A DNA stretch of 64,000 nucleotides from Paraconiothyrium sp. Pb-2020 (taxonomy: Eukaryota > Ascomycota > Dothideomycetes > Pleosporales > Didymosphaeriaceae), in contig JAJUBI010000002.1 in the NCBI GenBank assembly GCA_022419385.1, positions 1,674,001 to 1,738,000 of the forward strand, written 5' to 3'. A model generated the notes under the pieces. The model saw only the letters and a program-made list of their open reading frames with translations, was not told the DNA's origin and searched no databases. Below are positions 12,129 to 22,427 of the stretch, piece by piece; within the stretch, counting starts at the first letter, position 1; each line of letters begins with the position of its first letter. A program made the position numbers and the translations under genes.

Positions 12129-12305
12129 CTGAAACGGTCCGCCCCGTGAATATGCACGCGTAACGACAAGATGAACATGGACAAGGGAAATAGTCGATAA
12201 CTACAGGCAAGCTGGTCTCGCGGCTACATACGTAATATTCAATATAAGCACCCAGAAACATACACAGCGCCAGATTCAAACATAAACTTAGCATATCCTC
12301 TTTAT

Positions 12306-13818
12306 TCACAGGCGGCTGCGGGGCAAATTGGGAAAGTAGCGGTCGGGCAGCCTGTTGCCGTACTCGTCATAGCGGTAGTCTTCCTTCTCCTCAACCCAGA
12401 CCTTTGCGACGTTAGCTTCTCTCACCCAAGATCTCCTTCCTGTACTACGTAACTGGAAGGGGAGGGGTAAAGATTTGACCTACCTCACGCTCATACTCGG
12501 GATTCGGCGGCACTATTTGAATGTCACGATTCAGCAGCTCTTCGTCTCCGAAGCCAGGATCGCCCTCGAACTTACGTCGGTAGTTCGCTGCGCCGGAGGG
12601 CTGAGGCGCCCCATACTCAGCGTAGTCGTTGTATCTGCTGTACTGGCCAGAAGGAGCCCTGCGGGACTCACTCTGCATCCAGGTGTCACGCTCCGGGAGG
12701 CGGTCTTCGAACGATTCCGGGCGACGGCCTAGAGGCTCGTTGATGCGGCGCTCCTCGTAACGCTTCTCCTCATAGCGGTCGGGTCCGCGCTCGTAGTAGC
12801 GGGCCTCAACGTGGCGCGGGTCGCGGGGATCTCGCTCAACGTGGAGGCCACGCTCCACATGGCGGTCGTCGTGGTGGCGATGGTCCTGGTGGTGGGCCTC
12901 GTAGTGAGACTCGTAGCGGGGATCGCGACCTTGCTCGACGTAGACTTCGCGCTCGTCATAGCGGCGAGGACGGCCGTGCTCATCTACCCACGTCTCGCGC
13001 ACATCGTAGTGACCTGGTCCACGGTGCTCATGCTCGACGTAGTGCTCCTCAACTCTGCCAGGTCGACGGCGCACAGTGTCATGCTCGGTCCACTCCTCAC
13101 GCTCCTCAATCATTCTTCTCGGGCCACGGTCGTCCCGCTCGACCCAAACTTCCCTCTCATGCCTGTGTGGGCCCTCATGTCTGACGTCGATGTCGATGTC
13201 GACGTGCTTGTCCACATGCACATCGCGACGTGAATCATGGTGATCATGCTTCTCATGTTTCTCGTGCTTGTGTTTGGATTTCTTGGTGTCTTCTGGTTCC
13301 AACGCCGTGAGATAGCCGATCACCTCGGTCAAGCTGGCATGCGCGATCGAGACTTCCTTCTCCCTTTTCAGTTTCTCTTTTCGCTAAGGAGCCAGTACAC
13401 GCGGTGTCGCAATCCAACGCGGCGGCCCTCCTCGACGTCACCGCCGACGCGCTCGGTGTGCGGTGTGATGTTCTCGAGGGCACCGCGCACATCACGCATG
13501 GCGCCATATACCCACTTGGCCTTCTCGGGGTTCGCTTCGAGCGCATCGTGCACCTCTTTCACGGCGAGCAAACGGCGGACTTCATCAAGGTCCTATAGAG
13601 GCGTACACTTTTAGCAGCTGTGACACTCGCGTGGTGAACAGACTTCTTACAGATCGCACGCGGCCAATCAAGCGCACGTAAACAGCGTTTGCAGGGCCAA
13701 CATCACGCAGACGCTTCGCCTTGTACAGAAACTCTCCAAGCTTGTAGGCACCTCCGAGGGCTGCCGCAGCACCGCCGGCCGACAGGAGCTTCCCCAGATC
13801 GTTGTTTCCTCGGGCCAT
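12306..13818 (-). CDS. Charged His/Arg/Glu-rich low-complexity protein
   Basis: The first exon (13818-13651) encodes MARGNNDLGKLLSAGGAAAA, a short Gly/Ala segment. Exon 2 starts at 13592 with DLDEVRRLLAVKEVHDALE, a helical stretch. A large exon, open from about 13385 down to 12490, is dominated by H, R, E and D in degenerate repeats (HVDKHVDIDID, ERDPRDPRH, DRYEEKRYEERR). A last exon after a 49-bp intron ends in EDYRYDEYGNRLPDRYFPN and stops at 12306. The junction between exon 2 and the large exon, near 13390-13440, is unresolved. No catalytic domain is visible. The composition suggests a disordered, possibly nucleic-acid- or metal-binding protein; that is inference only. Confidence 0.65.
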
Positions 13819-14180
13819 GGTAGCGGAGAAGCACGGTCAGACGCAGCTGCGAGGGTGGCTGGTGCTCGGTGAACGAGAGGCTGCCTCGGTAGGCTCAATG
13901 ATGAGGGGTTTAGCTTGTGAAGCTTCGCGTATTGTGTCGCAGCATGCCGCGCACGCTAGGGGTCGCTGGCGGTGGTGTTATGGTGGTGATGGAGCTGTTG
14001 TTGTCAGCTAAACTTGGGGGCTGGGGGAGAGCTCTAACCGCATGAGGAGTTTCGTAAACCCCATTTGGCAAGCTACATGCAGGGTGCTTCAACGACATCA
14101 CGACCGACACGAATATATATCATAAGTGATGGAACATCTACAGCTGAAACAACCTACTCCCACTATGGACATATCAAGAC
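13819..14180. other. Short spacer
   Basis: This lies between the coiled-coil gene stop and the start of the charged-protein gene, both on the minus strand, and is presumably the promoter of the latter. No feature is supported. Confidence 0.4.
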
Positions 14181-15835
14181 TCACCTGGTATACTTCGCGA
14201 TAAACGCCCTAACCCTCGGATCACTCAAGCTCAACTCGTTTGCCTCTGCACTCATCAACTGCTCACTTGCATCGTCCAACTTCTTCTCCATCTCGTCGAG
14301 CTCCTTCTCCAGCTTTATGTCTACCAGATTGACTTGTTGGAAGGGCGTGTGCTTGTACAGCGGACCAAGAATTGATCTTAAATCAGCATCCGCTTTACTG
14401 AGCCGCTCGGCAAGTGCCGCTTGTGTCGATGCTGAGTCGGAATCGTAATGATCCTGGAGCCGTTTTGAGCGCTCAATCTGAATTTTGGTCAATGACTCCT
14501 GCAGAGCTTCGATACTATCTTGATTGAACGAGATGCTGGTGTGTCTAAGTGCATCCTGTAGAGCCGGTGGCAGGTCAAGAGCTTTCGTCGGCTTCAACTT
14601 CAGCGCAGGCGAGAAGATGGAGTTTCGCCCGGATTTTGTTCGACGTACGTCTGGTCTTGTTAAGACCTTGGTCGTATCCGGTATGCGCTTAGCCGCAACT
14701 TGGATAATGTGGGCAAGTGCTTGTTGAAATTCGTCGACATCTCTGGTGTATCCATTGACGATATCGAGGCGTTTAGCCATGTAATCCAAGGTGGCGACTA
14801 CGTAGTTGAGCCAGGCGCTTCGAGCATGGATAGTGTCTCGCTCGTTCCGCATTTTTCTTTCCATCATTGGCTTGCGCAGCTCATGATCCACGACCATCTC
14901 GGCCACAGAGGCAACTTCTGTGTGCAGATCTTCTAGCTCAGCCTTCAAAGCTGCCTTTCGCTCTTCGAGCTCTTCTTCAGACGCAGTGGGAAGACTCTCG
15001 AAGGAGTAGTCCGTCAAGTTGCTGAGGTACACGGTGTCTACCTTGGCTTTGATCTCTGCTGTGCGGTACGAAACGATGGCTTTGCACCACTGCTCGATGG
15101 ACTTTTCGTCTTCGCTAGCTTCAGTTGCAGTCACAATCTGAGAGACGATACCCGGTAACCGACTCAGGATCTGGTCGTCCGAAGCGAGGCGCTCTGTGAG
15201 GTAGCTTTTGAGCGTCGACTTCTCGACATCGATGTCGCGCTGGGTATCAACGAGCTGTTCGTTAACTGTCGCAGACACATCGTTGACCTATAATTTTAGC
15301 GGATCGAATTTCACATGGTTAAATCCACATACAGCTACATCAAGCCTCGCCTTTTCTTGATGCTCCTTGCGTCTCTTTTCGTTGCGTTGATGCTCAACAT
15401 CCCAATTCGGCTTATCGAGAGCTTTCAATTTTACGAGCGCATCTTTCTGTGCCTCAAGAATTTTGCACTGCTCTTCGATTGCGGCGGTCGACGTCTGCAA
15501 TGTAACTATCGCCGAAGCGAGCTCACGATCCATGATCGGACGGACAGGTTCTTCTTCCGCCTCATACTGGTGCAGAATACCCTTTTTCTTCAACGTTTGA
15601 TAACTAATGCTCCTGAGTTAGATGACCAGCACTGAGTTGATTATACTCACAGTTCCAGCTCTTCTGTTGTCAAAAGTGTATCCTCGTGCAAATACTCTTC
15701 AACCCATGCTGCAGCCTCCCTCTTTATGTCGTCATCTTCGAATGCCAGAAGAACGCTGTCAAGATCCAAATGCACATCGAGACCCCTCTCCTCTAGAACA
15801 TTCAATAAGTGATGTGCCGCCTGCTCTTCAGCCAT
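14181..15835 (-). CDS. Coiled-coil protein, probable augmin HAUS3-like subunit
   Basis: Three exons (15835-15651, 15603-15339, 15287-14181) give 518 residues. The N-terminal ~90 residues have the pattern of HAUS3 N-termini: a short acidic region, AAAWVEEYLHEDTLLTTEEL, then LYQTLKKKGILHQYEAEEE. The rest is mostly long helices with heptad-like spacing, for example DRELASAIVTLQTSTAAIEE and EKELDEMEKKLDDASEQLM, ending VRAFIAKYTR. Augmin recruits gamma-tubulin to spindle microtubules. The call rests on remembered pattern and overall helical build, not an alignment; another coiled-coil structural protein is possible. It is divergently transcribed from thymidylate synthase across about 200 bp. Confidence 0.55.
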
Positions 15836-16039
15836 GCGTGGGATGTCTCGTGGTTTTGTTGATTCGATGTTTGGCGGTGAGCACTAAATGAGTTAGCTTG
15901 CTGAATCACTCCGGAACGCCGTACCTGCCATTCGCGCAGTCGCGCTTTCCACAGCCTGACGCGTAGGTAGCGCGACCAACTATCCTGCAACGCTCAAACA
16001 CTCCTACACGTTCACGTCTCTCTCGGTCTCAACAGAAAT
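15836..16039. promoter_or_regulatory. Divergent promoter with cell-cycle box
   Basis: This 204-bp gap separates the start codons of the coiled-coil gene (-) and thymidylate synthase (+). It contains ACGCGT at 15959-15964, a perfect MluI cell-cycle box about 75 bp upstream of the thymidylate synthase ATG, and an E2F-like TTCGCGC near 15931. In yeasts, thymidylate synthase is a known target of the MBF (Mbp1/Swi6) G1/S regulator through ACGCGT. That the box works here, and on both genes, is inference. Confidence 0.55.
15959..15964. promoter_or_regulatory. MCB (ACGCGT) element
   Basis: A palindromic ACGCGT in the divergent promoter, and the expected G1/S MBF site for thymidylate synthase. A six-base match can arise by chance; position and target gene make it credible. 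Confidence 0.5.
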
Positions 16040-17077
16040 ATGTCACCTTCTGCCATAGAACCCGTAATCACGCCCTCGCATGCCCCAGAACCCGCCAAGG
16101 AAACGCCCGCAAATGGCACCTCGAGCACAACATCCAACCCCGCGCACGAAGAATATCAATATCTGAACCTAATTCGCGACATTCTCGACAATGGCGAGCA
16201 CCGCCCCGACCGCACCGGCACCGGTACTTACTCCATATTCGCCCCGGCACAAATGAAATTCGCCCTCTCCCGCCCCTCCCCCGACCCCTCACAACCGCCC
16301 GAGCTCATCCTTCCCCTCCTCACCACGAAGCGCGTCTTCCTGCGCGCCGTGATCGGAGAGCTTCTTTGGTTCGTTGCCGGCACCACATCGTCCAAACCCC
16401 TCTCAGAAGCCGGCATAAAGATTTGGGACGGCAATGGCAGTCGCGAGTTCCTTGACAGCGTAGGGCTATCGCACCACGAGGAGGGAGACCTAGGGCCTGT
16501 GTATGGCTTCCAATGGCGACACTTCGGCGCAGAGTATAAGGGACATGATGTAGATTACACGGGTCAGGGCGTCGACCAACTTGCCGAAGTAATAGACAAG
16601 CTGAAGAATAAGCCGTATGACCGCCGCATCATCCTCAGCGCGTGGAACCCCGCAGACCTCAAGAAGATGGCGCTTCCGCCGTGTCACATGTTTGCCCAGT
16701 TCTACGTGTCGTTTCCAAGGGCGAAGGAGGGTGAGGAGAAGAAGAGGGGTGTGCTCCACAGTATCCTCTATCAGAGGAGCTGCGACATGGGGCTCGGCGT
16801 GCCGTTTAATATCGCAAGTTATGCGCTCCTTACGCATATGTTGGCGCATGTTTGCGACCTTACGCCTGGGACTTTTACACATACCATGGGCGATGCGCAC
16901 GTCTATGCTGATCATGTCGATGCGCTGAAGGTGCAGCTCGAGAGAGAGCCAAGAGATTTCCCGGGGATGAAGATCACCAAGGAGATCGGATGCTCAATCG
17001 ATGGGTGGAAAGCGGAAGATATTGAGGTGCTGGGGTATAAGCCCCATGCGACGATCGCGATGAAGATGAGTGTATGA
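16040..17077 (+). CDS. Thymidylate synthase
   Basis: A single exon of 345 residues. It converts dUMP to dTMP using methylene-tetrahydrofolate. The N-terminal ~35 residues are a low-complexity extension. The conserved blocks follow in order: DRTGTGTYSIF, LPLLTTKRVFLRAVIGELLW, GDLGPVYGFQWRHFGA, DRRIILSAWNP, PPCHMFAQFYV with the catalytic Cys at residue 215, YQRSCDMGLGVPFNIASY, and the C-terminal MKMSV. All catalytic and folate-binding motifs are intact. A short charged insert (AKEGEEKKRG) lies before the YQRSCD block. The start is chosen because the frame opens here with an A-rich leader; the upstream box predicts S-phase expression. It corresponds to yeast CDC21. Confidence 0.97.
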   Translation: MSPSAIEPVITPSHAPEPAKETPANGTSSTTSNPAHEEYQYLNLIRDILDNGEHRPDRTGTGTYSIFAPAQMKFALSRPSPDPSQPPELILPLLTTKRVFLRAVIGELLWFVAGTTSSKPLSEAGIKIWDGNGSREFLDSVGLSHHEEGDLGPVYGFQWRHFGAEYKGHDVDYTGQGVDQLAEVIDKLKNKPYDRRIILSAWNPADLKKMALPPCHMFAQFYVSFPRAKEGEEKKRGVLHSILYQRSCDMGLGVPFNIASYALLTHMLAHVCDLTPGTFTHTMGDAHVYADHVDALKVQLEREPRDFPGMKITKEIGCSIDGWKAEDIEVLGYKPHATIAMKMSV

Positions 17078-18453
17078 TTATGTGAATGTTGATGAACGCG
17101 TGGGTCAGATCAATGGTTAGGAGACTTGTATATATGGGGCTCAGGACTGCAGCCTTGCTACATATTGTGTCTATGTTGGCACTTTCAAGGAGTATAATGC
17201 CCATACATCATGGAGGCCACCTCATACCATTTGCAACTCTCATGAGTTCGGGCGCAAAGAGGGTGCTTTGCGTCGCGTATAGCCAAGAACTTTCATAAGC
17301 TGCCTATTCGGACGAGAACAGGGCTGAAACCCGATCATCGAGCTGCAGCCTGGTGGAAAACAGGAGAATTTAGGACATTCTTATCGCCAGAGCGCTAAGC
17401 AATATCGAACATCTATGCTAGCTGCCCTATTGAAATGCTAGCATCGAGATATACCCGCCCTTTGGGGTTACATTCCGACCATGTCGGTCGCAAGTGCTAC
17501 AATGCCGTCGGCATCTTTACGTGGCTCGTCACCCGTGAATGGTGGATGGGAACTTGGACTATTCAGAAATTCTCCTTGCCAAACGTTTAACACTTCTGCA
17601 AGTGGGAACCAGCGATTTGCCTCTTGATGCCTTGATGAAAGCAAGTCAGCGAGTGGCAATAATGGCAAAAGCGAACAAGTCCTGCGCTGTGCTGTAAAAC
17701 ACTTGCTTCAGCTTCTGCTTGCTGGGCGAAACGTTATACGGTATGCTGTCGGTAATTCTTGACTGGCTTTGTGACTCCCTCTATCTCGACCCCCTTTTCA
17801 TACATCTGAACTAATATTTGCTCCATTGTCAGACTGCTTTAAATCTGCGTTAGAATACGGGGCGCCGTCCGCTCCCGCGTGCACTAACAGCGGCGCCACC
17901 TCAACCTTCTATATCATACACCACGAATACAACTAATTCTCAAGCTGAACGGTCCCAAAGTTTTCTATTTTGAAGATGACTACAATGAAGACAACGCCTA
18001 TACGCGGAACTATGCCACAACGGTTCTGGAATCGAAGGCAACAACACCATAGTTACTGCGAGTGATATGCCTACTTTCACCCTTTGACACGAATGTCCAA
18101 AGTTCACATCGGCCAACAATAGCGAATTCTCGAGCACGTGCAGAAGTCTGATAGGGAGTGGAGCACCACCGTTCCAGATCCTGCCGCTGCAAATGCGTGC
18201 AAAAGCAAAGAAGGAGACCGTTACGAGAATCGCAAGCACAGGGTTCGTCCATGCCTGTAGCCAGGTCCATTTGGCCCTGTGTAACCCATTGCTGTGACAG
18301 AGCTTAGCGCCTGCTTACGTGAGCCCTAATCTCAAGAGTATCAAGGTGATGCGAGATAGTTTAAGCGCCAAACTGTGCCTCCGAACTTTCACTCGAGATA
18401 CCTCGAAAATTCACTCAGAACACCGAGTCACCTAGGCAGTATCAGCAATCACG
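17078..18453. other. Gene-free spacer with a weak minus-strand ORF
   Basis: About 1.4 kb. A minus-strand frame at 17940-18239 begins with a hydrophobic stretch (LAILVTVSFFAFARICSG) and could be a remnant of a membrane protein. It overlaps another frame and shows no homology I recognise, so it is not called. The rest appears empty. Confidence 0.4.
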
Positions 18454-18819
18454 ATGTCAGAAATGTCCGTCCACCCCTTCTACCGCATCTGGTTCACCGT
18501 CGTCGACCCCTTTGTCCTCGTCCTTACAATTCTCGCCTGCATCTTCTTTCCCTCTACCATACTGGAAACATCCATCCCACCCTCTTTCGCCACCTACGAT
18601 CCTCTATCCCACGGTCCGCTCCTCTATCAATCTGCAGCGCTGTATGCATTTATGGCTATCATCTTTGGAGTCATGTTGCGCGCGTCCGACGACTTAAAGG
18701 TGTGGAGGATCGTCCAGTCTGCGACTTTAGTCGTGGATATTGGGCTTTTGGCAACGATGTGGACGATGTTGAAGCATCAGGAGAGGCTTGATGTGGGGGA
18801 GTGGCGGGTCGGGGATTGA
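18454..18819 (+). CDS. Small multi-pass membrane protein (DUF7704-like), ending at an in-frame TGA
   Basis: A 121-residue frame with three to four hydrophobic segments: FTVVDPFVLVLTILACIFF, YQSAALYAFMAIIFGVML, and IVQSATLVVDIGLLATMWTML. The order (an N-terminal helix after HPFYRIWFTVVDP, a middle helix, then D-I-G-L-L) resembles the fungal DUF7704 family of small membrane proteins; the function is unknown. The frame ends GEWRVGD then TGA, but the same frame continues past the stop with family-like sequence (see 18820-18921). In relatives, as I recall them, a Trp is expected where TGA stands, so this may be a TGG-to-TGA change, a readthrough stop or a base error. Confidence 0.65.
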   Translation: MSEMSVHPFYRIWFTVVDPFVLVLTILACIFFPSTILETSIPPSFATYDPLSHGPLLYQSAALYAFMAIIFGVMLRASDDLKVWRIVQSATLVVDIGLLATMWTMLKHQERLDVGEWRVGD

Positions 18820-18921
18820 TTCAATGCGGGCTATACAGTGTGGGTTGCCTTGATTAGAGCGGCTTTTCTGGGGGGTGTAGTAGTTGGTGATGCGAAATTG
18901 GGGAAAGGGAAGAGAGTTTAG
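18820..18921 (+). other. In-frame coding-like extension after TGA
   Basis: Directly after the TGA at 18817-18819 the frame stays open for 33 codons to a TAG. It encodes FNAGYTVWVALIRAAFLGG, a hydrophobic C-terminal helix of the sort expected at the end of this membrane-protein family. No splice-site pair restores it, so the stop must be mutated, mis-sequenced or read through. Confidence 0.55.
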
Positions 18922-19490
18922 AAGTTGGTTCACAAGCAGCGAACATGCGATTGGTGTGATGTGAATCGCGCGTACGACTAGGCCCTGAGAAGCTCCTATC
19001 ACGTGCCTGGAGCACAGGCCAGTCGATACTTTCTATATAACTGAACTTAGGAGCTTATCTCCCTTGTTCAGTGATAATACATTAGATCACCCTGAGTAGC
19101 CTGCTACGCTCCCTCCAACAATTGGGCTATTCTAAAAGAAAGAATTCACGGTCCAAGGAATCACGAAACATCATATCAAAGCCAGGAGCAACTTGGCACT
19201 ACAAGGACAAAGCGAGTATCTAACCTACGTCGCCGATCTGAAGGCAATAGTTCATTTCTCTTCGAACTCATCTGTGTAATGTAAATATCGTGTTCTTTGC
19301 TTCTTCCAAATCCGATCTATCGCAAAAACACTATCGTGAAAGAGAACGCGATCCCGCTTCGTGAAGCCTTCAGGTCGATACTTTCTTGGTAACACAGACC
19401 TTTACTTTCAAGACTTGAGCAGCTGGAAGACCAGTCCAATATTGCGTGAACGCGTATGTCAATCGTTCGTCAATTTGCCTTTTCGACCGG
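18922..19490. other. Gene-free spacer
   Basis: This holds the convergent 3' flanks of the small membrane-protein gene and the unknown locus at 19491. Nothing else is seen. Confidence 0.4.
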
Positions 19491-20848
19491 CTACCATAGG
19501 CACTCATCAGGGGTAGCACCGTCGTCTTTCAAAGCCTCATCCTCCCACTGCCGAGCAATCTCAGCATGCTGCACCGCCTGAGTTGTCTTGGCTAGCAACT
19601 TCTTCCTATGTTCCCAGTACTTCTTCGAGAATTTAGAATGGGCTTCACTGACGGGCTGAGAAACGACGCGACGAATTTGATTGGGGACATTGACCGTGCT
19701 TTCTCGGGAAAACCGTCCAAGGCGATCACTGCACCGTAATAGGACTTCGCAGGTCTTCATTTCAGTCTTCAGACAGAAAAAGTGGAGATTGAAAGGTAGC
19801 TTCTGTCCATCAGCAGACGAATCGTCGAGGTCGTAGCCAGCATCAATTGGTACACGTGACTCAGTGTCTTCCATGGCTAGCAATCTCGATGAAGGAGTAC
19901 GATGAGATCTGACAATTCATCTTTGCTCGAGGGGATACACTAATCGATCACATTGTCCCAGAAGTCTGCGGGGACAAAAGGCTTCCAACCCTCAATGTCG
20001 GTACCGAAATCATTGTCATAGGGTCCAGAAATACCACAGTCATGCGCACTCAGGTTCCGCTGGAACCGAAATTCCTCGTTACTCTCTGGGTTTGTCCATG
20101 GCCAAAGTTGCGGAAATCGATATCGCATGACCTTTGCCCTAGGCCCAGAGTAGGAGCTTTGCTGTAAGTTACGAGAAAGTGTCAGAAAAATGTTATCATA
20201 CAGCTTGCAGATGCTCAGCACTATGATCGCCATCTCCTGACATTGAGGTTAAACGCGGTGGTGAACGTGTCTCTCGTGATGGCGTGAACCTCTAACGTTT
20301 CTTCGATCAGGTGTATATACTTGGCGATCTTCTTGCCCTGCTTCGAGATGTAGTCGGCTCTCCTCCTCCCATGGTACGATAGAGCGACTTCGGGTCCTAC
20401 CAGAGTCTGGTGATTGACTCGCTCTTGAATGACGCGAAGAAATCCGGTCAGCGTTGTCGGAGAAGTATAGAAAACCGAAGGGATATTAGTGCCCTGCGTA
20501 GGTACAGTCGCGATGTCAGGGTCGTGCTGTTCAGTTGGCACTGCTGTGGGAACGACGTCTCTGACAACAGAGGTCAGTGAGACGATTTGATCGTGTATCA
20601 AGTCAGTCTCTGGTGTAGTATCGGCTATTGATGCCTTTGATATTCATTAATAACAGTGTTGGTACTATCATAGAAGGGTTATCTACAGTATTCAAATGCA
20701 ACGGTGGAATTCTCTGGGGATACGTGGATGCTCCGACGGTCACTTCGTCTTGGCTGGCTGTACCTGTGGTTTCAAGGGAGGTACTCGAGCCAGTAATGGC
20801 TATTGCAGTGCCATGATCCGGCCTCTCTATGTCGTTCGAAAGTACCAT
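19491..20848 (-). CDS. Unknown multi-exon locus, structure unresolved
   Basis: Four protein-like minus-strand segments follow each other: 20848-20690 (opens with an ATG, Ser/Thr-rich), ~20630-20221 (includes QGKKIAKYIHLIEETLEV, probably helical), ~20160-19940 (after a likely TTACAG acceptor; RYRFPQLWPWTNPES through FVPADFWDNVID), and 19883-19491 (KFSKKYWEHRKKLLAKTTQA, charged and helical). They could be exons of one gene or of two; I could not find a fully phase-consistent chain, and stops end segments two and three. No domain, signal peptide or membrane helix is recognised. A lineage-specific or decaying gene is likely. Confidence 0.4.
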
Positions 20849-22427
20849 TTCCCCGCAATACCAAGCAATATAAGCAACAGGGTTTCAGGACGATGACGTC
20901 TTCGTGTAAAGGGAGGTTCGTATATATGGCAGAGAAAGGGTGGAGGGTGATCCGGGCTTGAAGGCCTGGGTTATTCCAGATCAACACCTTACATGTTCAG
21001 CACGAGCCTTAGTGGCACCTAAACTCCCCGCAAGATTCCTTTCACAAGCGCCTGGACGAAGCGTCATACCGCAAGAAAACGGTGAAAGACCGGATGATCA
21101 ACTCTTGACCATGAGGGACAACGCCAACAAGACAACATGCATGCGCCCCTGAGCGTGGGACCATGGGACTCGGTCAATGAGAATCAAATTACAGGTATAT
21201 ATACATGTAGAAGAACCTCAATTACCTAAGTTTGATTGTAAGCTCAAACACTTGCCTTTTCTACAAAGCGATTGTTAAAGGAGACAAGTGTGAGAAATAC
21301 CATCTCATTCATAGGTTGCTTTTTGTATATAGCAAACTTTTTTTCTGCATCAACTTTTGTACTGACAATAGAGGGCGGGCTATGTCGCTTGATTGATGGT
21401 AGGTTCGAAATGGGCTTAGGAATAAGCAAGCATTGCCTACGCTATTGTCACAATTTATACTATCTGGGAGATGTAGATGGTATATGAACATGCCTCCCTT
21501 CCGGCCTGTCATCTTTGCTCACAGTCCTCCACCCAGCTATGGGCTTCGCTCCATTTTCAACCTCACCATGTGGGTTTGTGCAGCCCCCATGTATAAAAGC
21601 GGAATTCATGGGACGTATTCTGGGGTGCAGTTGTAAGAGAAGAAGTTCGAGGTCTCGAGATACAGAATCGGCATCGTCCTAGCGAATGCCAATTTGTTTA
21701 TATTCAAGGCTCACTGCATGGCAGAGAGATACAACAGGCTTAGAATAGCCCTCAAAGATTAATTCATCCTAGCCCTTTGTAGCTAACTTCATTAAACCAA
21801 AACAAATAGCATGTTCCCTCCGTCCTGTTGCTCGCTTGTGAGGTACAATTCTACAAATACATCGGCGATTGAATCGAAAATTGGGCTCACAGCACGCGGT
21901 ATCCAAAGATCCATCAAGCCGGACGCGTAATTCTAAACGAGAGTGGGGTAACACCTAGATCATAACGACACATTCTTCTCGAGGCGTTTTAGGCTCGTGA
22001 TCAAAGATGCAAGACCGCGCTACACAGCTGAGCACATTGCGTTTCCACGCAGAATGTAACAAAAGCGAAAGTGAATGCCCTTTCCATGAGGTGATGCGAG
22101 CAGGGATCGCTAAAACCCATACCGATGGTTGACATGTGCCTCATCCAGTACCTAAAGCTTAGCGATCAGAGAATTTTCTTTTGAAAGACGTGAGCATTCT
22201 AGTGAGGCCGGCCAGATGAGATAGTGTCAGTATGGCGAATAGCTACTCATAAGTGGTGGCGCACACGCGGAAATCCCGAACGTGCAACCACCTCATCGGG
22301 CATGAAGAAGCCGTGTTGCAATATGAAGTGTTGGTAAGACAAGTTTCGCCGTAGTGGCTTGGCGCAATCACGGGCGTGTGCCGTGATGGTAGACAAGTGG
22401 TAACGAAGGCTGCCATACCAGCGATGA
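20849..22427. other. Gene-free spacer
   Basis: About 1.6 kb with AT-rich patches near 21190-21360. Frames are short and mutually overlapping. No repeat or RNA gene was recognised. Confidence 0.5.

Noticed and set aside
12811..13233. A 140-codon plus ORF rich in Val/Leu
   Set aside because: Antisense of the His/Arg/Asp repeats in the charged-protein gene; its hydrophobicity is a codon artefact.
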